A stretch of 64,000 nucleotides of DNA, from positions 17,854,921-17,918,920 of the forward strand of contig OZ020269.1 of NCBI GenBank assembly GCA_963971225.1, written 5' to 3'. Position numbers and translations under genes: made by a program. The stretch comes from Melieria omissa. Its lineage: Eukaryota > Arthropoda > Insecta > Diptera > Ulidiidae. Positions 47,608-58,427 of this stretch are shown in pieces. Below the pieces are notes generated by a model. It searched no databases and was not told the origin of the DNA. It saw only the letters and a list, made by a program, of their open reading frames with translations. The first letter of the stretch is position 1. Each line of letters begins with the position of its first letter.

Positions 47608-47758
47608 CAGTGGCGCAAACAGAATTTAATTTTGGTGTGATTTTCGATACAACTTTCGATCCCAGCACTATTTGAAATCATATTTGTCACCCAAAAATTT
47701 GTGACAAATAGGTATTTGGGAGCTTTGAACCCCATAACCCCCTTGCAGCTAAGCCACA
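47608..47758. mobile_element. hAT-like MITE, diverged copy
   Basis: It starts CAGTGGCGCAAACAGAA and shares with 50703-50863 the inner text CGATACAACTTTCGATCCCA, ATTTGAAATCATATTTG and TTTGAACCCCATAACCCCC. The right end is eroded (…TAAGCCACAG). No target duplication is seen. Confidence 0.6.
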
Positions 47759-47846
47759 GATATATTTGAAGTGTATTCCAAATTCGCTCAAGGAATTTGA
47801 AAAGACGAAAGCACAAAATCTGCCAACATTTCATCAATGAAATATA

Positions 47847-48413
47847 AAGCGTGATCCATTTCAAGGTTCCCTACTTTTTTAAAGAAAAAAACACAGAAAA
47901 TTAAAATTTAACGGGGAATGTTTATTATCATTCGAAAGAACATTCTTTGGCATTTATTTTTTGAAGATTATCTCTTTCAAATGTTGGCCGCGGCTACGTC
48001 TCAGATGGTCCATCCGTTGAGTCCAATTTTCGATGACTCGTTCGAGCATTTCGACTGGTAACTGGCGAATGACACGCGTGATGTTTTGCTCCAAGGCCTG
48101 AATCGAAGCGGGTTTATCCGTATAGACTTAAGACTTTACTTATCCCCACAGAAAAAAGTCTAACGGTGTGATATCACACGATCTTGGTGGCCAATCGACC
48201 GGCCCATTACGTGAAATTAGCTGTTCTCACCGGCATCATTTTTGAAGAAATATGGACCGATGAACGATTTGTAAACGTTTTTCAGGCGTAAGTCTTTCCA
48301 TGATGAAATGCCAAACAATACTGAACAAAAATAATATGACAGCTTGACACGACTCACGCGTGATCTGTCAAAAAAAGGTTATTGAAAAAAGTACCTCTAG
48401 TTGGATCACCCTT
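47847..48413 (-). mobile_element. Internally deleted Tc1/mariner-type element
   Basis: Termini are imperfect inverted repeats starting AAGCGTGATCC (left) and AAGGGTGATCC (right, reversed), with a second shared block TACTTTTTT. TA lies on both sides (47845-47846 and 48414-48415). The body is the start and end of a transposase gene joined by a large deletion. At 567 bp it is a deletion derivative like many MITEs. Confidence 0.82.
47954..48301 (-). pseudogene. Transposase remnant: start plus C-terminus
   Basis: The minus strand opens MERLTPEKRLQIV, the normal start of an IS630/Tc1/mariner-type transposase, then jumps past the missing middle. Fragments of the catalytic end follow in shifted frames: GPYFFKNDAGEN, then WPPRSCDITPLDFFLWG ending at a stop. 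A final in-frame segment runs from VYTDKPASIQAL to HLKEIIFKK. Two catalytic acids are deleted. The CDITPLDFFLWG phrase is shared with rosa-like (D41D) insect elements, an identification made from memory. Confidence 0.8.
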
Positions 48414-48415
48414 TA

Positions 48416-49557
48416 TTTTCTTGATTTTTTTTCAGTTGTCGCAGTGTGTGAATGCCGCATTTGATGTCCTTTATCTGTCTCACGCCCTTGGCTGTCTGCA
48501 CCAATCAACGAATTGACGTCACTGCATTAATTCAACAGAAATTTTTCCTTTTCTTTAACCTCCTTCCCTCTCCCTTTGTTTGTTGTCGTTTTGAATGCGT
48601 GTTTTTCGAGTTTAATTTATTTATTTTTATTAAATTTAAATAATTTATACTTATCTTAGATTTCTTGTTGCCTTCACTTCATTGAATTAGTTGGCCTGTT
48701 GCTGTAATTTTTTTATTTATATTCGCTGTAATTTTCACAACTTTGCAGTGCATTATTTACATTTTCGTTTGGCAACCATCCGCCATAAATGCCAAATGAA
48801 TAGCAAATTGCAATGGCAACGAATTTCGGTTTCAGTTGCAGTTGCCGCTTCATTGATTTTTGCGTCAAAGCGCGCACGCACACTGCCACACACAAACACA
48901 CTCACCAACACTCAAACATACAAACTTATGGCAAAAATTTAGCATAAACGAGTGAGCCATGCACCGATTTATGCACAATTTGTATGTATGAAAAGCTGCT
49001 CTACATTTCGCCGATACCCCTCGATACCCTCTTTCAACAGCTGCTCACTGCATTTGACGGCGCTTCGCCTCTCTAACGCCCGACACATTGCCACGTGCAT
49101 CAAATTTGCTCTCATATTGGTTGTTGATTGCAAATAGAAAGCGGCGCCTGTTGGCCGCAGGTGTAGACAAAACAATGGGAAATGTTTTACTAATACAAAA
49201 TTTTCGGTTCTTTCAACTAAGCCAAAAATTATATTGTAATGTAATATGTAGTAAAATGCTCTAGAAAATAATTTCGGAGCAATAATTGACTGAAAATATT
49301 TACTTACAAATGAACAAACATAGCACGGAACTTATGTTCCATCGGCTTTGGTACAAAATTTTTCTCTATGTAATCTTTACTGTTTGATTTACAATGATCA
49401 ACTGCCACATTGAACACAGTTTTTGTGCGGAATTTGATGCTTCAACATCCAAATAAACGTCACTGTTAAACATTATTACGAAAACTTAGGTCATATAATT
49501 GACCTTGAAATCCCTGAAATGTTAGTCGAATCGACTAACACTATTCGACCAACTACA
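48416..49557. other. Anonymous DNA
   Basis: No gene recognised. 48690-49150 is a balanced, triplet-rich block with CA-rich text near 48890. The remainder is AT-rich. Confidence 0.45.
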
Positions 49558-49565
49558 ATTCTAGG

Positions 49566-49678
49566 CAGTGGCGCACAGGATTCATTATTGGGCGGTTTTG
49601 TGTACAACTTTTGTGTCGCAAACCATATTTTGTATTTGGGGTAGTTTGAACCCCCAAAACCCCCCGTGTGCACCAATG
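49566..49678. mobile_element. hAT-like MITE with 8-bp target duplication
   Basis: Ends are CAGTGGCGCACA and TGTGCACCAATG (reverse CATTGGTGCACA). The flanks ATTCTAGG (49558-49565) and ATTCTATG (49679-49686) agree at 7 of 8 bases, the length used by hAT transposases. The centre has GAACCCCCAAAACCCCCC, a mark of this family in the window. Confidence 0.72.
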
Positions 49679-49686
49679 ATTCTATG

Positions 49687-50279
49687 GTTCATACAGTTCA
49701 TAGGTAATCTGCATTTAGGCCCAAAGAGTTGGCGAAGTCACTTTCTCTCGAGTACCACCTTTCGTTTTTTTGTCTATTTATTATTGTTTTTAATTAAAAG
49801 ACAGATCAGAAGACTCTCAAGACTCTCTCTGTCATATAAGTATATGAAGACTATCCATGTTTCAGGGTCAGTATGGAAAACGGGCAAAATAAGCTGAATT
49901 TTGAGTGTAAGCGTTGTATTCACATCATGGCCGTCCAATTCATATTGAATCAGAACATACAGGGACATTTTATTATCCTGGAACAATAGAGCTGGTAAAT
50001 ATCGTAGCATGTGGCCAAAATTTTCCTTATAGAGGACAAGGTATACGTTGTAGCGTGTAAGTTATTCTTCTATCAGGCTGGTTTTTGGAGTCTTCAAAGG
50101 AAACTGTGTCTGATCAAATAAAAACCGAAGTGGACTGTATCGTGTTTAAAATAAGAATACGTTTTATTTAAATTTGGTCGACAGGGTGGTTGTGTAGTAC
50201 AAAAAACAAACACATAGTTGAATTTCATTGGGATGGTAAAAGCAGAGTTTTAGTTTCTCAAGAGTGTCTATGCTTGTAA
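49687..50279. other. Anonymous DNA
   Basis: Nothing recognised. Confidence 0.5.
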
Positions 50280-50690
50280 GCTGTTACCTCATGTCCATTG
50301 ATGTCTCCAGGAGCTGCGGAATTGAAGAAGAAACAGATATGATCGAATACTTTATTCCTGTCAAATCTGGGCAATGCAGCTGTACCTGAACTATCGAACT
50401 TGCTAAGAACTTCATCAAAAAGCCGAATCCAGGAGCTGCTGAGTTGAAAAAGAAACGGAGATGACCGAATACTTCATTCTTGTCTACTCTGGGCTCCTGG
50501 GAAAATTTGTTGAACTTCATCAAAAAATCGAATCCAGAAGCTACTGAGTTGAAGAAGTACCAGAGACGGCTGAATACTTCATTCCTGTCTAGTTTGAGCG
50601 ATGCAGCTGAACCTGAACTATGGAACTTGTTTAAAACTTCATTAAAAAGTCGAATTTATCCGAAAAATATATTCTTCAACAGTACAACGC
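50280..50690 (+). repeat. Three-copy tandem repeat, 110-120-bp unit
   Basis: Blocks GAGCTGC-GA-TTGAA-AAGAA, TGA-CGAATACTTCATTC-TGTC, GATGCAGCTGAACCTGAACTA (or lacking it) and ACTTCATCAAAAAGCCGAAT recur at about 50310, 50432 and 50543. The middle copy lacks one inner block. Confidence 0.8.
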
Positions 50691-50702
50691 AATCTACGAT
50701 TA

Positions 50703-50863
50703 CAGTGGCGCACACATGACTTCATTTAGGGGAATAACGTATACGACTTTCGAATCCAATACCATTTGAAACCATATTTGCCATCTAAAATATTTGCAAC
50801 ATTGTACACATTTTGCTTTAGGAGGTCTTTAACCCCCAAAACCCCCTTTTGTGTGCGTCACTG
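50703..50863. mobile_element. hAT-like MITE
   Basis: Inverted ends CAGTGGCGCACACA and TGTGTGCGTCACTG agree except for one base. The inner GTCTTTAACCCCCAAAACCC matches the 49566 copy. Flanking 8-mers differ, so the target duplication has decayed. Confidence 0.7.
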
Positions 50864-53720
50864 TGCAAGTTTAGTGCTTGAGGCCAAGCTTAGGGCTAAG
50901 GTAGACAACTGTCGACCTTCTCAGCTTCATTTCTCACACACCATTTCAATGTCTCAATTTTCAAGTTTCACTGAAAAGTGCGTCCTTCAATTCGCCGCAA
51001 AGTCTCCACCGCCAGACCAAAGTAAAAATTGTTCAATTTGCAGCAATGTTAGGCGACTAACGGTTCGAAGTGCACATGCAGCACGGCGATGGTGTCGGCC
51101 TAGAATGCCCTGCGCCAACAATACTTTTCGTTTTTACAGTTACCAGTTTTTTGTTGGTTTGTTGGTTGGTTGTTGTTTTACGGCAATTTTCATGCAAACT
51201 TTGCCGAGTTTAGTTTAGCACCGCAACGGTGTGTTTTATGATTTGTAGTTGGTTTTGTTGCTGATTTTTCATTGTGCCTGCTTTTGTGGCGTTGACCATG
51301 CCAACAACAATAACAACAACAACTAGGCTTACAACAATAATAAGAAGAGCCACAATAGCAACGGCCGCATGTTGCATGAATAATGTATCTATGCGCTTTT
51401 GTTTGCTCATGCAGATGCACACAACGCCAACGTCGCTGTCGCAGTCGACGTCAACGTCGCTGTCGTTATCTGTGAAGCGTCAGTGCCTCAGTTGCCGTCG
51501 TCGACCCATTGCCGCAGTCTATGCGCCACAGCATCCCATCCAATGGCCACCAACCCAAATAAAATCATTTAGTTCCCTTCTTTGTTTTGTTTTTGTGTGG
51601 CGGCGCTGAACTCCAGACTCGCTTCCACTCTATTGCAGTTTTAATTTAGGCCAACAAAGCGGACGTCCAGACATTGCGCTCATCAGATGATGAGCGTTGC
51701 CCCGTTTGCCGTTGCCGCTGTTGCCAGTGTTGTCGATTGGCGCGATGCGCTGCGGTTGATGCAACAAATTCGCAACAACAAAAATAGTTATTGCCATAAA
51801 AAAAGTAAACATTGTGAAAAGTTTACAATGAAATTGACGTCGTCATATTGGCCGTACGGCGCACTGTTGCATGCCCCAAGTACGCTACAGTTGGACGGTG
51901 TGAAGTGAGAGAGCAACAATTTTGCAAAGCATTGACGAATTTTTTGCGGGAAAAATATGAAAAATTGAATGTTTGAAAGCTGATTAGCGTTCTGGCTGAT
52001 AAATCATATTTATCTTAGAATATAAGAGTTATGGCTCTGGATTCACTAAGCATTTTCAAATATTTTTGCATTGAACTGATCCAATTAAATATTTCAAAAT
52101 ATTGAAAGCATTTCCATACCACAAAAATTCCAAAAAATCTTTACTTCATTACAAGTTAAATTGATAAAGTTTTATTCCCAACTGCAGCTGCCATCGTTCT
52201 CTGTGTAGCGTGACAAAAATAAAATAAAAACAAAAAAACTTTTCTATTTAATAAAAAACCAGCTATTGGAAAGGCGCAAAAAACTTTGCCGCCACTCCAA
52301 AGCGCCATTAAAAGTTACAGTTTGTCTGCGCAGCGATGCAGTTAGTCTTTCTGCCACGCTGCCATATAGTCGGCTCAAAAATCTATACACAGCGAGTGCC
52401 CCTGCACTCGCTCGCCCATGCCGCAGACATTGGTTGGCGTAGACTTTGTTTTGTTTATGTTTTGCATTTTACCGCAAAAGTGACGAGACATGGCACCAGG
52501 CAGCAGTAGGAGGCGGAAAAAACAAAACCCCAAATGAAAGGAAAGCAAAGCAAATAAATTGAAAAGCGGCAAATGAACGCGTGCGGCAACTGTCAATGCA
52601 ACGCAACGAGGGGAATGCATGAAAAATTTATGCTCCAAGGCTTAAAGCTGCACTGAAAGCTGAAATGCCGCCAACTCGGTTCAGTTGACTTTCCGTTCAA
52701 TGCGATTCAATTTGGCTAAAAGTATTTTCGCTTTGATTAAATATTTTTGCATATTTCATGTTTAAATGAATTGGATGAATTTTTTCAAAAAATTGTTATT
52801 AGTAAAAAAATCAGCAATGGCATTGCCATTCATTAAGTTGATTAAAGTTGCAAATGACAAAAACCCAAGTGAATGTCAAAATTGAATTTTTTAGCGCTCG
52901 AACTATAAACGTTTGCTGCAATGGTCGCCAATGTGGCTTCTAGTTGCAACAAGCAAAAGTCTCGTTGTTTGCTGTTGTTGTGCCACTTCAAGTTGAAGGG
53001 GCAATGCGAGACATGAAATTTCAATTTCCAGCGCAGCAATTGGCAGTTGAAATTTGTGTGCGTGTGTGTGTGTGTGTGAAGGGATTGCAGCGGATGCGCC
53101 GAAATTAAAATGACAGCACAAAGGCGAGGGCTATGAACTTGTAGAGGGAAGAACAAATTGCTAAATATCTACTTGTGTGTGTGTGTTTGTCTTTGTTTGT
53201 GTTGGTGGCTGTGGCAAAAAACGCAATTAATGAGATATGTCCGTTTTTATGCGCCGTGACAGCGTAAATTGTTGGTCGCTCTTGTCGTATGCGCTGTGCT
53301 TTGTGACAGACAGACAGACAGACAGATCGCCGTAAGTCCAATTATAAGTGACCAATCGAATGTGCAAGTGCGCTCCGCTCAGCTCATCAGCCGAAACGGC
53401 CTCTTGCTGTCTGTCCCCACCCATACAAATGTTGTTGTAAGAAGCATCCAAATTAATCTGCAGAAAGCGTGCAGACAAGTTGCTGTAATGAAGTAAACGA
53501 ACAAAAAAATGAATGGAAAAAATGTAAATGAAAAATTGTTGACCTCATTACGGCAAATGCTCGCACAACCACTTTAGCAAACAATCAATTTTAATTGTTC
53601 ACATTCAGTTGAAAACAAAAAAACAACAAAAAACAATAATATAGGAATGTTTGTTGATGCTAGGAACATACAAAAGTATGCATTGGCCCATTCTTAGTGT
53701 CGGTCGGATGGTTGAGTGGG
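50864..53720. other. Anonymous GC-balanced DNA
   Basis: No gene recognised. Two triplet-rich stretches (50900-51950 and 52180-53530) flank an AT-rich gap. CAA runs near 51305, GT runs near 53060 and 53175, and GACA runs at 53308-53327 are present. Overlapping frames on both strands are not convincing as genes. Confidence 0.45.
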
Positions 53721-53949
53721 TTTTGGGTGCTAAGAAAATTTGAAGATTTCGATATCTTATTTGATAATTTTAAATATTTGTTGGGTTATCACTCAGATCT
53801 ATTTGAACAGATTAGGTTTTATTAGTTGGGACTATTGCTGCAGTTGGCAAAATGAAGAGGAGGAAGGGACGTCACCTTGTCTGTCCACTGCTCAGTTCTT
53901 TCTAGAGTCTAGACGAACATCGAATCGTCTAAACTCAACCGAGCAAAAA

Positions 53950-54266
53950 GTGGTGTGTGACGCATACCGCATGTCACGAGCGATTCCGCATGTGACGAGC
54001 GATTGCGCGAATCGCGGCGAAAAGAGAAAAATATAACGGTAAAGTAGTGGTCGCTCGGCCTAGCAAACAAAATGTGATTCTAGTGGCTCTCTCGCCACTT
54101 TCATCGGTGACTGACTCAATCAAGAACTCGCCTTACCGTTTAGACGAAACGAGTACTCGTTCGAGTTGCTGTCTTCTCACTCTACTCGTTACGTGTAATC
54201 AAGCCTTAAGCTCTCCCTTCATTGAAATAAACTTGAACTTGAATAATCTCAATTCAGTCAACATTA
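53950..54266 (+). mobile_element. Possible solo LTR (unconfirmed)
   Basis: The block opens TGTGTGACGCATACCGCATG, has a TATAACGG motif and ends with an AATAAACTTGAACTTGAATA polyadenylation-like stretch before TCAGTCAACA, so it has TG...CA ends and signals in LTR order. A 19-bp tandem pair (53967-53985 and 53986-54004, one mismatch) lies inside. No target duplication or second copy is seen, so the edges are guesses. Confidence 0.3.
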
Positions 54267-55840
54267 GAGACTAGGAATTAGGAATTGCTAGGAATTATTC
54301 ACACACAAAATTTGCTTGCGTAGTTCTCTCACTTGCAGTAAGACGATCATTTTTTCTGGTGGTATCTCAATGGATCCATTGTGTGACTTAAATGTATCTT
54401 TCGGCAAAGTTCCATGCCCAGACAGCCAATCGAACCTAACCTATTACTCACATAGAAATCGAGTCTCTCCTAACTTCTATCGTACTGTCTGCCTGCCCAG
54501 AAATGCCAACTTCGCACTTAGGGGTGGCGATTCTAAAGGAGATGTCAAACCAATCGATACATGAACTCTTGAATCTATGTTATTTATATTATTTATTTCT
54601 TTAGGAGCTAAGCTTATTCGCACGAATTTAGGGAATCTGCCTCTCAAACAAATCGGTAGGTGAACTCTCGAGGTAGGTGAACCTAATGGTTTGGTTTGAA
54701 GGACTTCTATCAACATTGTGATGGATTTTTCAATATCTATCAGATAAGAAGTAAGCTTAACTTCAAGAATATCACACACAACAGTTGCGAATCACTTAAA
54801 ACGTTTTAAACTTGTAAAGTAGCTCCATATTATGTTTCAATACGAATTGAAAAAGTTTTACGTAACACAAACAATCAAGGTTTGCAATATGAATCTCAAA
54901 TGCAATGAAGTTCATGAATGATTTATTTCATGAGGAAGCGTGGTGAACAAGCACAAACCACCTCGAAACCTGAATTCAATCAAAAAACTAAAAAATCAAT
55001 TCAGATGTTAACTTTTAAAAATTAGTAAAGTTGTCTAAATCAGCAATGAAAGAAAAGGAAATCGTGTTCCACTACCATAATGCAATACCTCACATATCTT
55101 TGGTGACTTGTATACAAATATTGAAAATGGGTTGGGGATCGATCCACTATATTGCACTAACTTTCCACCATCAGATGTAATAGGAATAAACATATTTTCT
55201 CTTTCAATTGTAAAATTTTCATTATTGATGATGAGCTCATATTGGACTTGGCTCAATTTTTTGGTAATATTGATCAGAAGTTCCAAGTGTACGAAATCAT
55301 GGAGTTGTATGAAAGATGATAAAACATCATGACACCAAAGAGAAAACACATATAGTTTTAAAAAAACAATTTAAAAATTAAAAATTTTATCAAAAATTTA
55401 GTCATACAAATCCCAAATCCAATCTAATATTTGCAAGGAAAAATAAATTGAAATCAGTCTTAAGTAGCAGCAAACGATCATTGAAAATGTTATTTTATTA
55501 AAATTATTAATTTTTTATTTTCATTTATTATGTTTTTAAAATTAATTTGTACATTAATTTAATTAATATATATATTAACATAGAAAAGCATCTGAGGCTA
55601 TCGGCCGGTTGGTTATTTAGTTTTAAAGCAAAGCATTAGAGGAATAATATGTTTGGCGAAAAGAGTTCTAACATTTGAACTTTCAGGCTCCAACATGGGA
55701 AAGTTGGGACTTTATTTTTTAAAATGCTTTCTTTGTATGAGAAAACCTCATGAGTTGAAAATTGATGATATGTTCAGAGAAGATGTTTAGAAGTGTTTAA
55801 TTTAAAGCAATTAGTCGCAGTTGGTGAAATACTTTATTTT
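54267..55840. other. Anonymous DNA
   Basis: No element recognised. One protein-like minus-strand frame is listed separately. 55330-55600 is AT-rich. Confidence 0.45.
55035..55349 (-). CDS. Orphan ORF or exon remnant, 104 codons
   Basis: I do not recognise the family. Unlike most frames here it is not repeat-driven: mixed composition with stretches such as LELLINITKKLSQVQYELII, ENMFIPITSDGGKLVQYSG and NPFSIFVYKSPKICEVLHYG. The surroundings are AT-rich with no promoter or splice pattern I can trust. It may be a fragment of a mobile element, an isolated exon or chance. A homology search of this translation would settle it. Confidence 0.25.
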   Translation of the reverse strand: MFSLWCHDVLSSFIQLHDFVHLELLINITKKLSQVQYELIINNENFTIERENMFIPITSDGGKLVQYSGSIPNPFSIFVYKSPKICEVLHYGSGTRFPFLSLLI

Positions 55841-55851
55841 TCTAAGAGTCT
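55841..55851. repeat. SINE target-site duplication, left
   Basis: TCTAAGAGTCT, identical to 56414-56424, brackets the SINE. Confidence 0.85.
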
Positions 55852-56413
55852 GAGCCGGCCTCAATAGTCTGGCGGGTAGCGCGCTGGCTTCTCATACCGA
55901 GTGTCCCAGGTTCGATTTCTGGCTCGGGCTGGTGAAAAACTCGTCTACTTCTATCGCTATCCACATGAAGGAGATGAGAATTACAAGAATCGCACAAGTC
56001 CGCTCTTGGCAGGCAATGGCAAATCCAAGTGGGAAAGAAAAACTGCCAATCGCCGTTCGGATTCGGCGTTAAACTGTAGGTCCCCTCCCTTTCTTTCCCC
56101 ATCTGTTTGTAATGTGTGTTGTATCACATGTTGGAAAAAATAGTGTTGCATACACATTTCAAACGGGTACAATTTGTGGTAGTGGCGGATTCAGGGGGGT
56201 GTTTTGGGGGTTGAAACCCCCTCGAAATATTAGGATCGACGTTAAAACTACATACAAATTAAAAGACAATTTATGAATATCAAAGAATTACTTTTTGAAA
56301 CCCCCCCCGAAATATTTTTTTGAATCCGCCCCTGATTTGTGGTATCACAATCGGCCCATAAAGAGGCCTAAGTGTGTCTCATACAGAGGCAGCCACTACA
56401 ACCTACCTACTTA
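55852..56413 (+). mobile_element. tRNA-derived SINE, copy 2, with nested MITE
   Basis: The head is tRNA-like: an A-box-like TAGTCTGGCGGGTAGCGCG and a B box GGTTCGATTTC. The body carries CGTTCGGATTCGGCGTTAAA, TGTGTTGTATCACATGTTG, GGCCTAAGTGTGTCTCATAC and a tail ACAACCTACCTAC. An 11-bp target duplication brackets it. Without the nested 155-bp MITE and its 8-bp duplication it is about 399 bp. SINEs are moved by LINE machinery, and transcription would be by RNA polymerase III from the two boxes. Confidence 0.9.
56180..56334. mobile_element. hAT-like MITE inside the SINE
   Basis: Ends are TAGTGGCGGATTCA and the reverse complement of CAGGGGCGGATTCA (12 of 14 bases). ATTTGTGG lies on both sides (56172-56179 and 56335-56342), an exact 8-bp duplication of SINE sequence. 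Comparison with the uninterrupted SINE at 6941 confirms the insertion point. Confidence 0.88.
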
Positions 56414-56424
56414 TCTAAGAGTCT
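56414..56424. repeat. SINE target-site duplication, right
   Basis: TCTAAGAGTCT directly after the SINE tail. Confidence 0.85.
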
Positions 56425-58325
56425 CAGATCCTGCAGATTTTAAACCTTGATCGCAGTGCGGCGGTACTCATAGTTTCAATTGTTCATTTCATGCATTTTA
56501 TAATAAAACCTCGAAAAAGAAGTGTTTCCGGAGTATCAAAAATTAATTACTATACGTTTCTATACAACATTAAATATACTTATATCTATTCTATTGATCA
56601 TATAAATATTCAGCTAATTTGAGGAATTAATTATAATTAATAGTGTAGATTATTTCATTTCAAATCATTTTTTGTACATTGATCATAAGTAACATAAAAA
56701 ATATCAATCTGTGTTGTGGTCCTAGCAAATGCTAATGCCTCACCTTAATCCAAGCAAAGCACTCTTGAAAATTGAACTCATCTTGAATCCAATTCTTCGT
56801 TTTCGTTCAATTCAAACGTGGCTCATTAAAAAAAATCGCATCTCTAAGCTTATTTCAATCCAATCAAACAAAGCTGCAAATGAACCTCAAGCCAACTCGG
56901 GTTTGGTACAACAAAAAGTCGCTTCAACGGCAGCTCAAGCCGGCCCACATCTTGAGTCCAATCTACAGAAGAGAAGAAGAATACGTTTTCTGGTTTTGCA
57001 CAACCTTGACATTAATGCAACAAAACCTGAAAAAAATGACGACGAGAAAAATGAGAAAAAACCCATAAAAATAAAATGTGTGCTCGTGTGGAAACGTGCG
57101 GCCGTAAATTCACGCGCAGATTATGCCAGCAGAGTTGTCTTCATGGTCACGTGATGACGATGGCGATGTTGGCTGTTACTGTTGCTTGCAACGGTAATAA
57201 TGATGTTGCTGCTGTTGCAGTTGTTGTTGTTGTTGTTGATGCGCATTTAAGGCAACAAAGTCGCGCAAGACAACAACAACAAACAGATGATCAAAAACAG
57301 TGCAAACATATAAACACAACGAGTACCTGTGGTGCAAGTGTGTGAGTGTATGTGTGCAATGAGCATGAAATATTCATTTGAGACGCGTGGCATAGTCGAA
57401 CATTGCATGGCTGTCTCTGTTGGCTAAGCCGCGCTGCCGCGTTGCAGTCTGACTGACTGTCTGACTGACTGTCTGTGAGTGCGTCGAGTGCACGCACCAA
57501 ATGTGCTCAACCGCTGAACGCACCCGCACGATATCACACACACACACACACACACGCGCATACTTGTGCTTGCATTGCCATGTGGTGTGAGTGCAAGTGC
57601 ACTGGGGCAACCGCATTCGAACAAATGAATGACACATTTAAGCAGATAAACGGGAAACGCAAAATGTATTTAAATTTTTGTACCAGCCACCCAACCCACC
57701 AACCAACCAGTCAGTCGGCGCACCAGCCAACGCGTAAGCAACGAAACGGACGCATACTTAAGCCGTCTTTGATGACTTAATGCCGCATGCATGCAGCTCA
57801 TGCGCGCGCCGTGGCATGCGGCCGCATGCAAATTGACGCGCACCAAAACGGAAAAAGGGGAACGCGAAACGGGCGAAAATTGCAAATAAAGATAATAACA
57901 ATGCAATAACGCAAATTTACTTGAGAGGAAATAAAAGCAGCCAACGGCAAAAGGGAAACGCAAAAAATTAGTGTTGGCATGAAATGAAAATGTTGGTGCA
58001 GTGCAACATTGGTTGGGCCGTGGCACAGTGGCGAGGGGCAGCAAAGAAAGTACACTTTGTGAGGTTATGCGGTGAATGGATGAAATGAATATTTAGTGTA
58101 TTTGTAATGTCCTACATTGGGTTGTTGTGGTGTATTCAGTTGGTCAGATGTGTTGTGATGTCTAGAATATATTTCTTTAATATATTTTTAAAATTAAAAT
58201 CAGCTGATGAATCGATTTAGTAAGGTTTGTTTGTTTGTCTATGATGTGCCATGCAATTTCGTATTTGTTGTAGTAGAGACTGCATTTCATTCTTCATTCT
58301 TTTCATTCTACTTTAGGATTTAATT
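56425..58325. other. Anonymous DNA
   Basis: No gene recognised. 56730-58060 is balanced, with GTT runs at 57215, GACT/GTCT runs at 57448-57475 and a CA run at 57535-57555. Frames on both strands look incidental. Flanks are AT-rich. Confidence 0.45.
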
Positions 58326-58329
58326 TTGT

Positions 58330-58427
58330 ACGAACTTGTACACAACTTTTGAGCCAACTATTTTTTAAACCTATTAGTCACATATTTGAACCTCCAAAAC
58401 CCCCCTTCACATGCATCATTGCATTCC
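58330..58427. mobile_element. hAT-like MITE, partial copy
   Basis: Shares CTTGTACACAACTTTTG, CATATTTGAACCTCCAAAAC and CCCCCCTTCACATGCATCATTG with the 49566 copy. The left terminus is lost. Confidence 0.5.
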
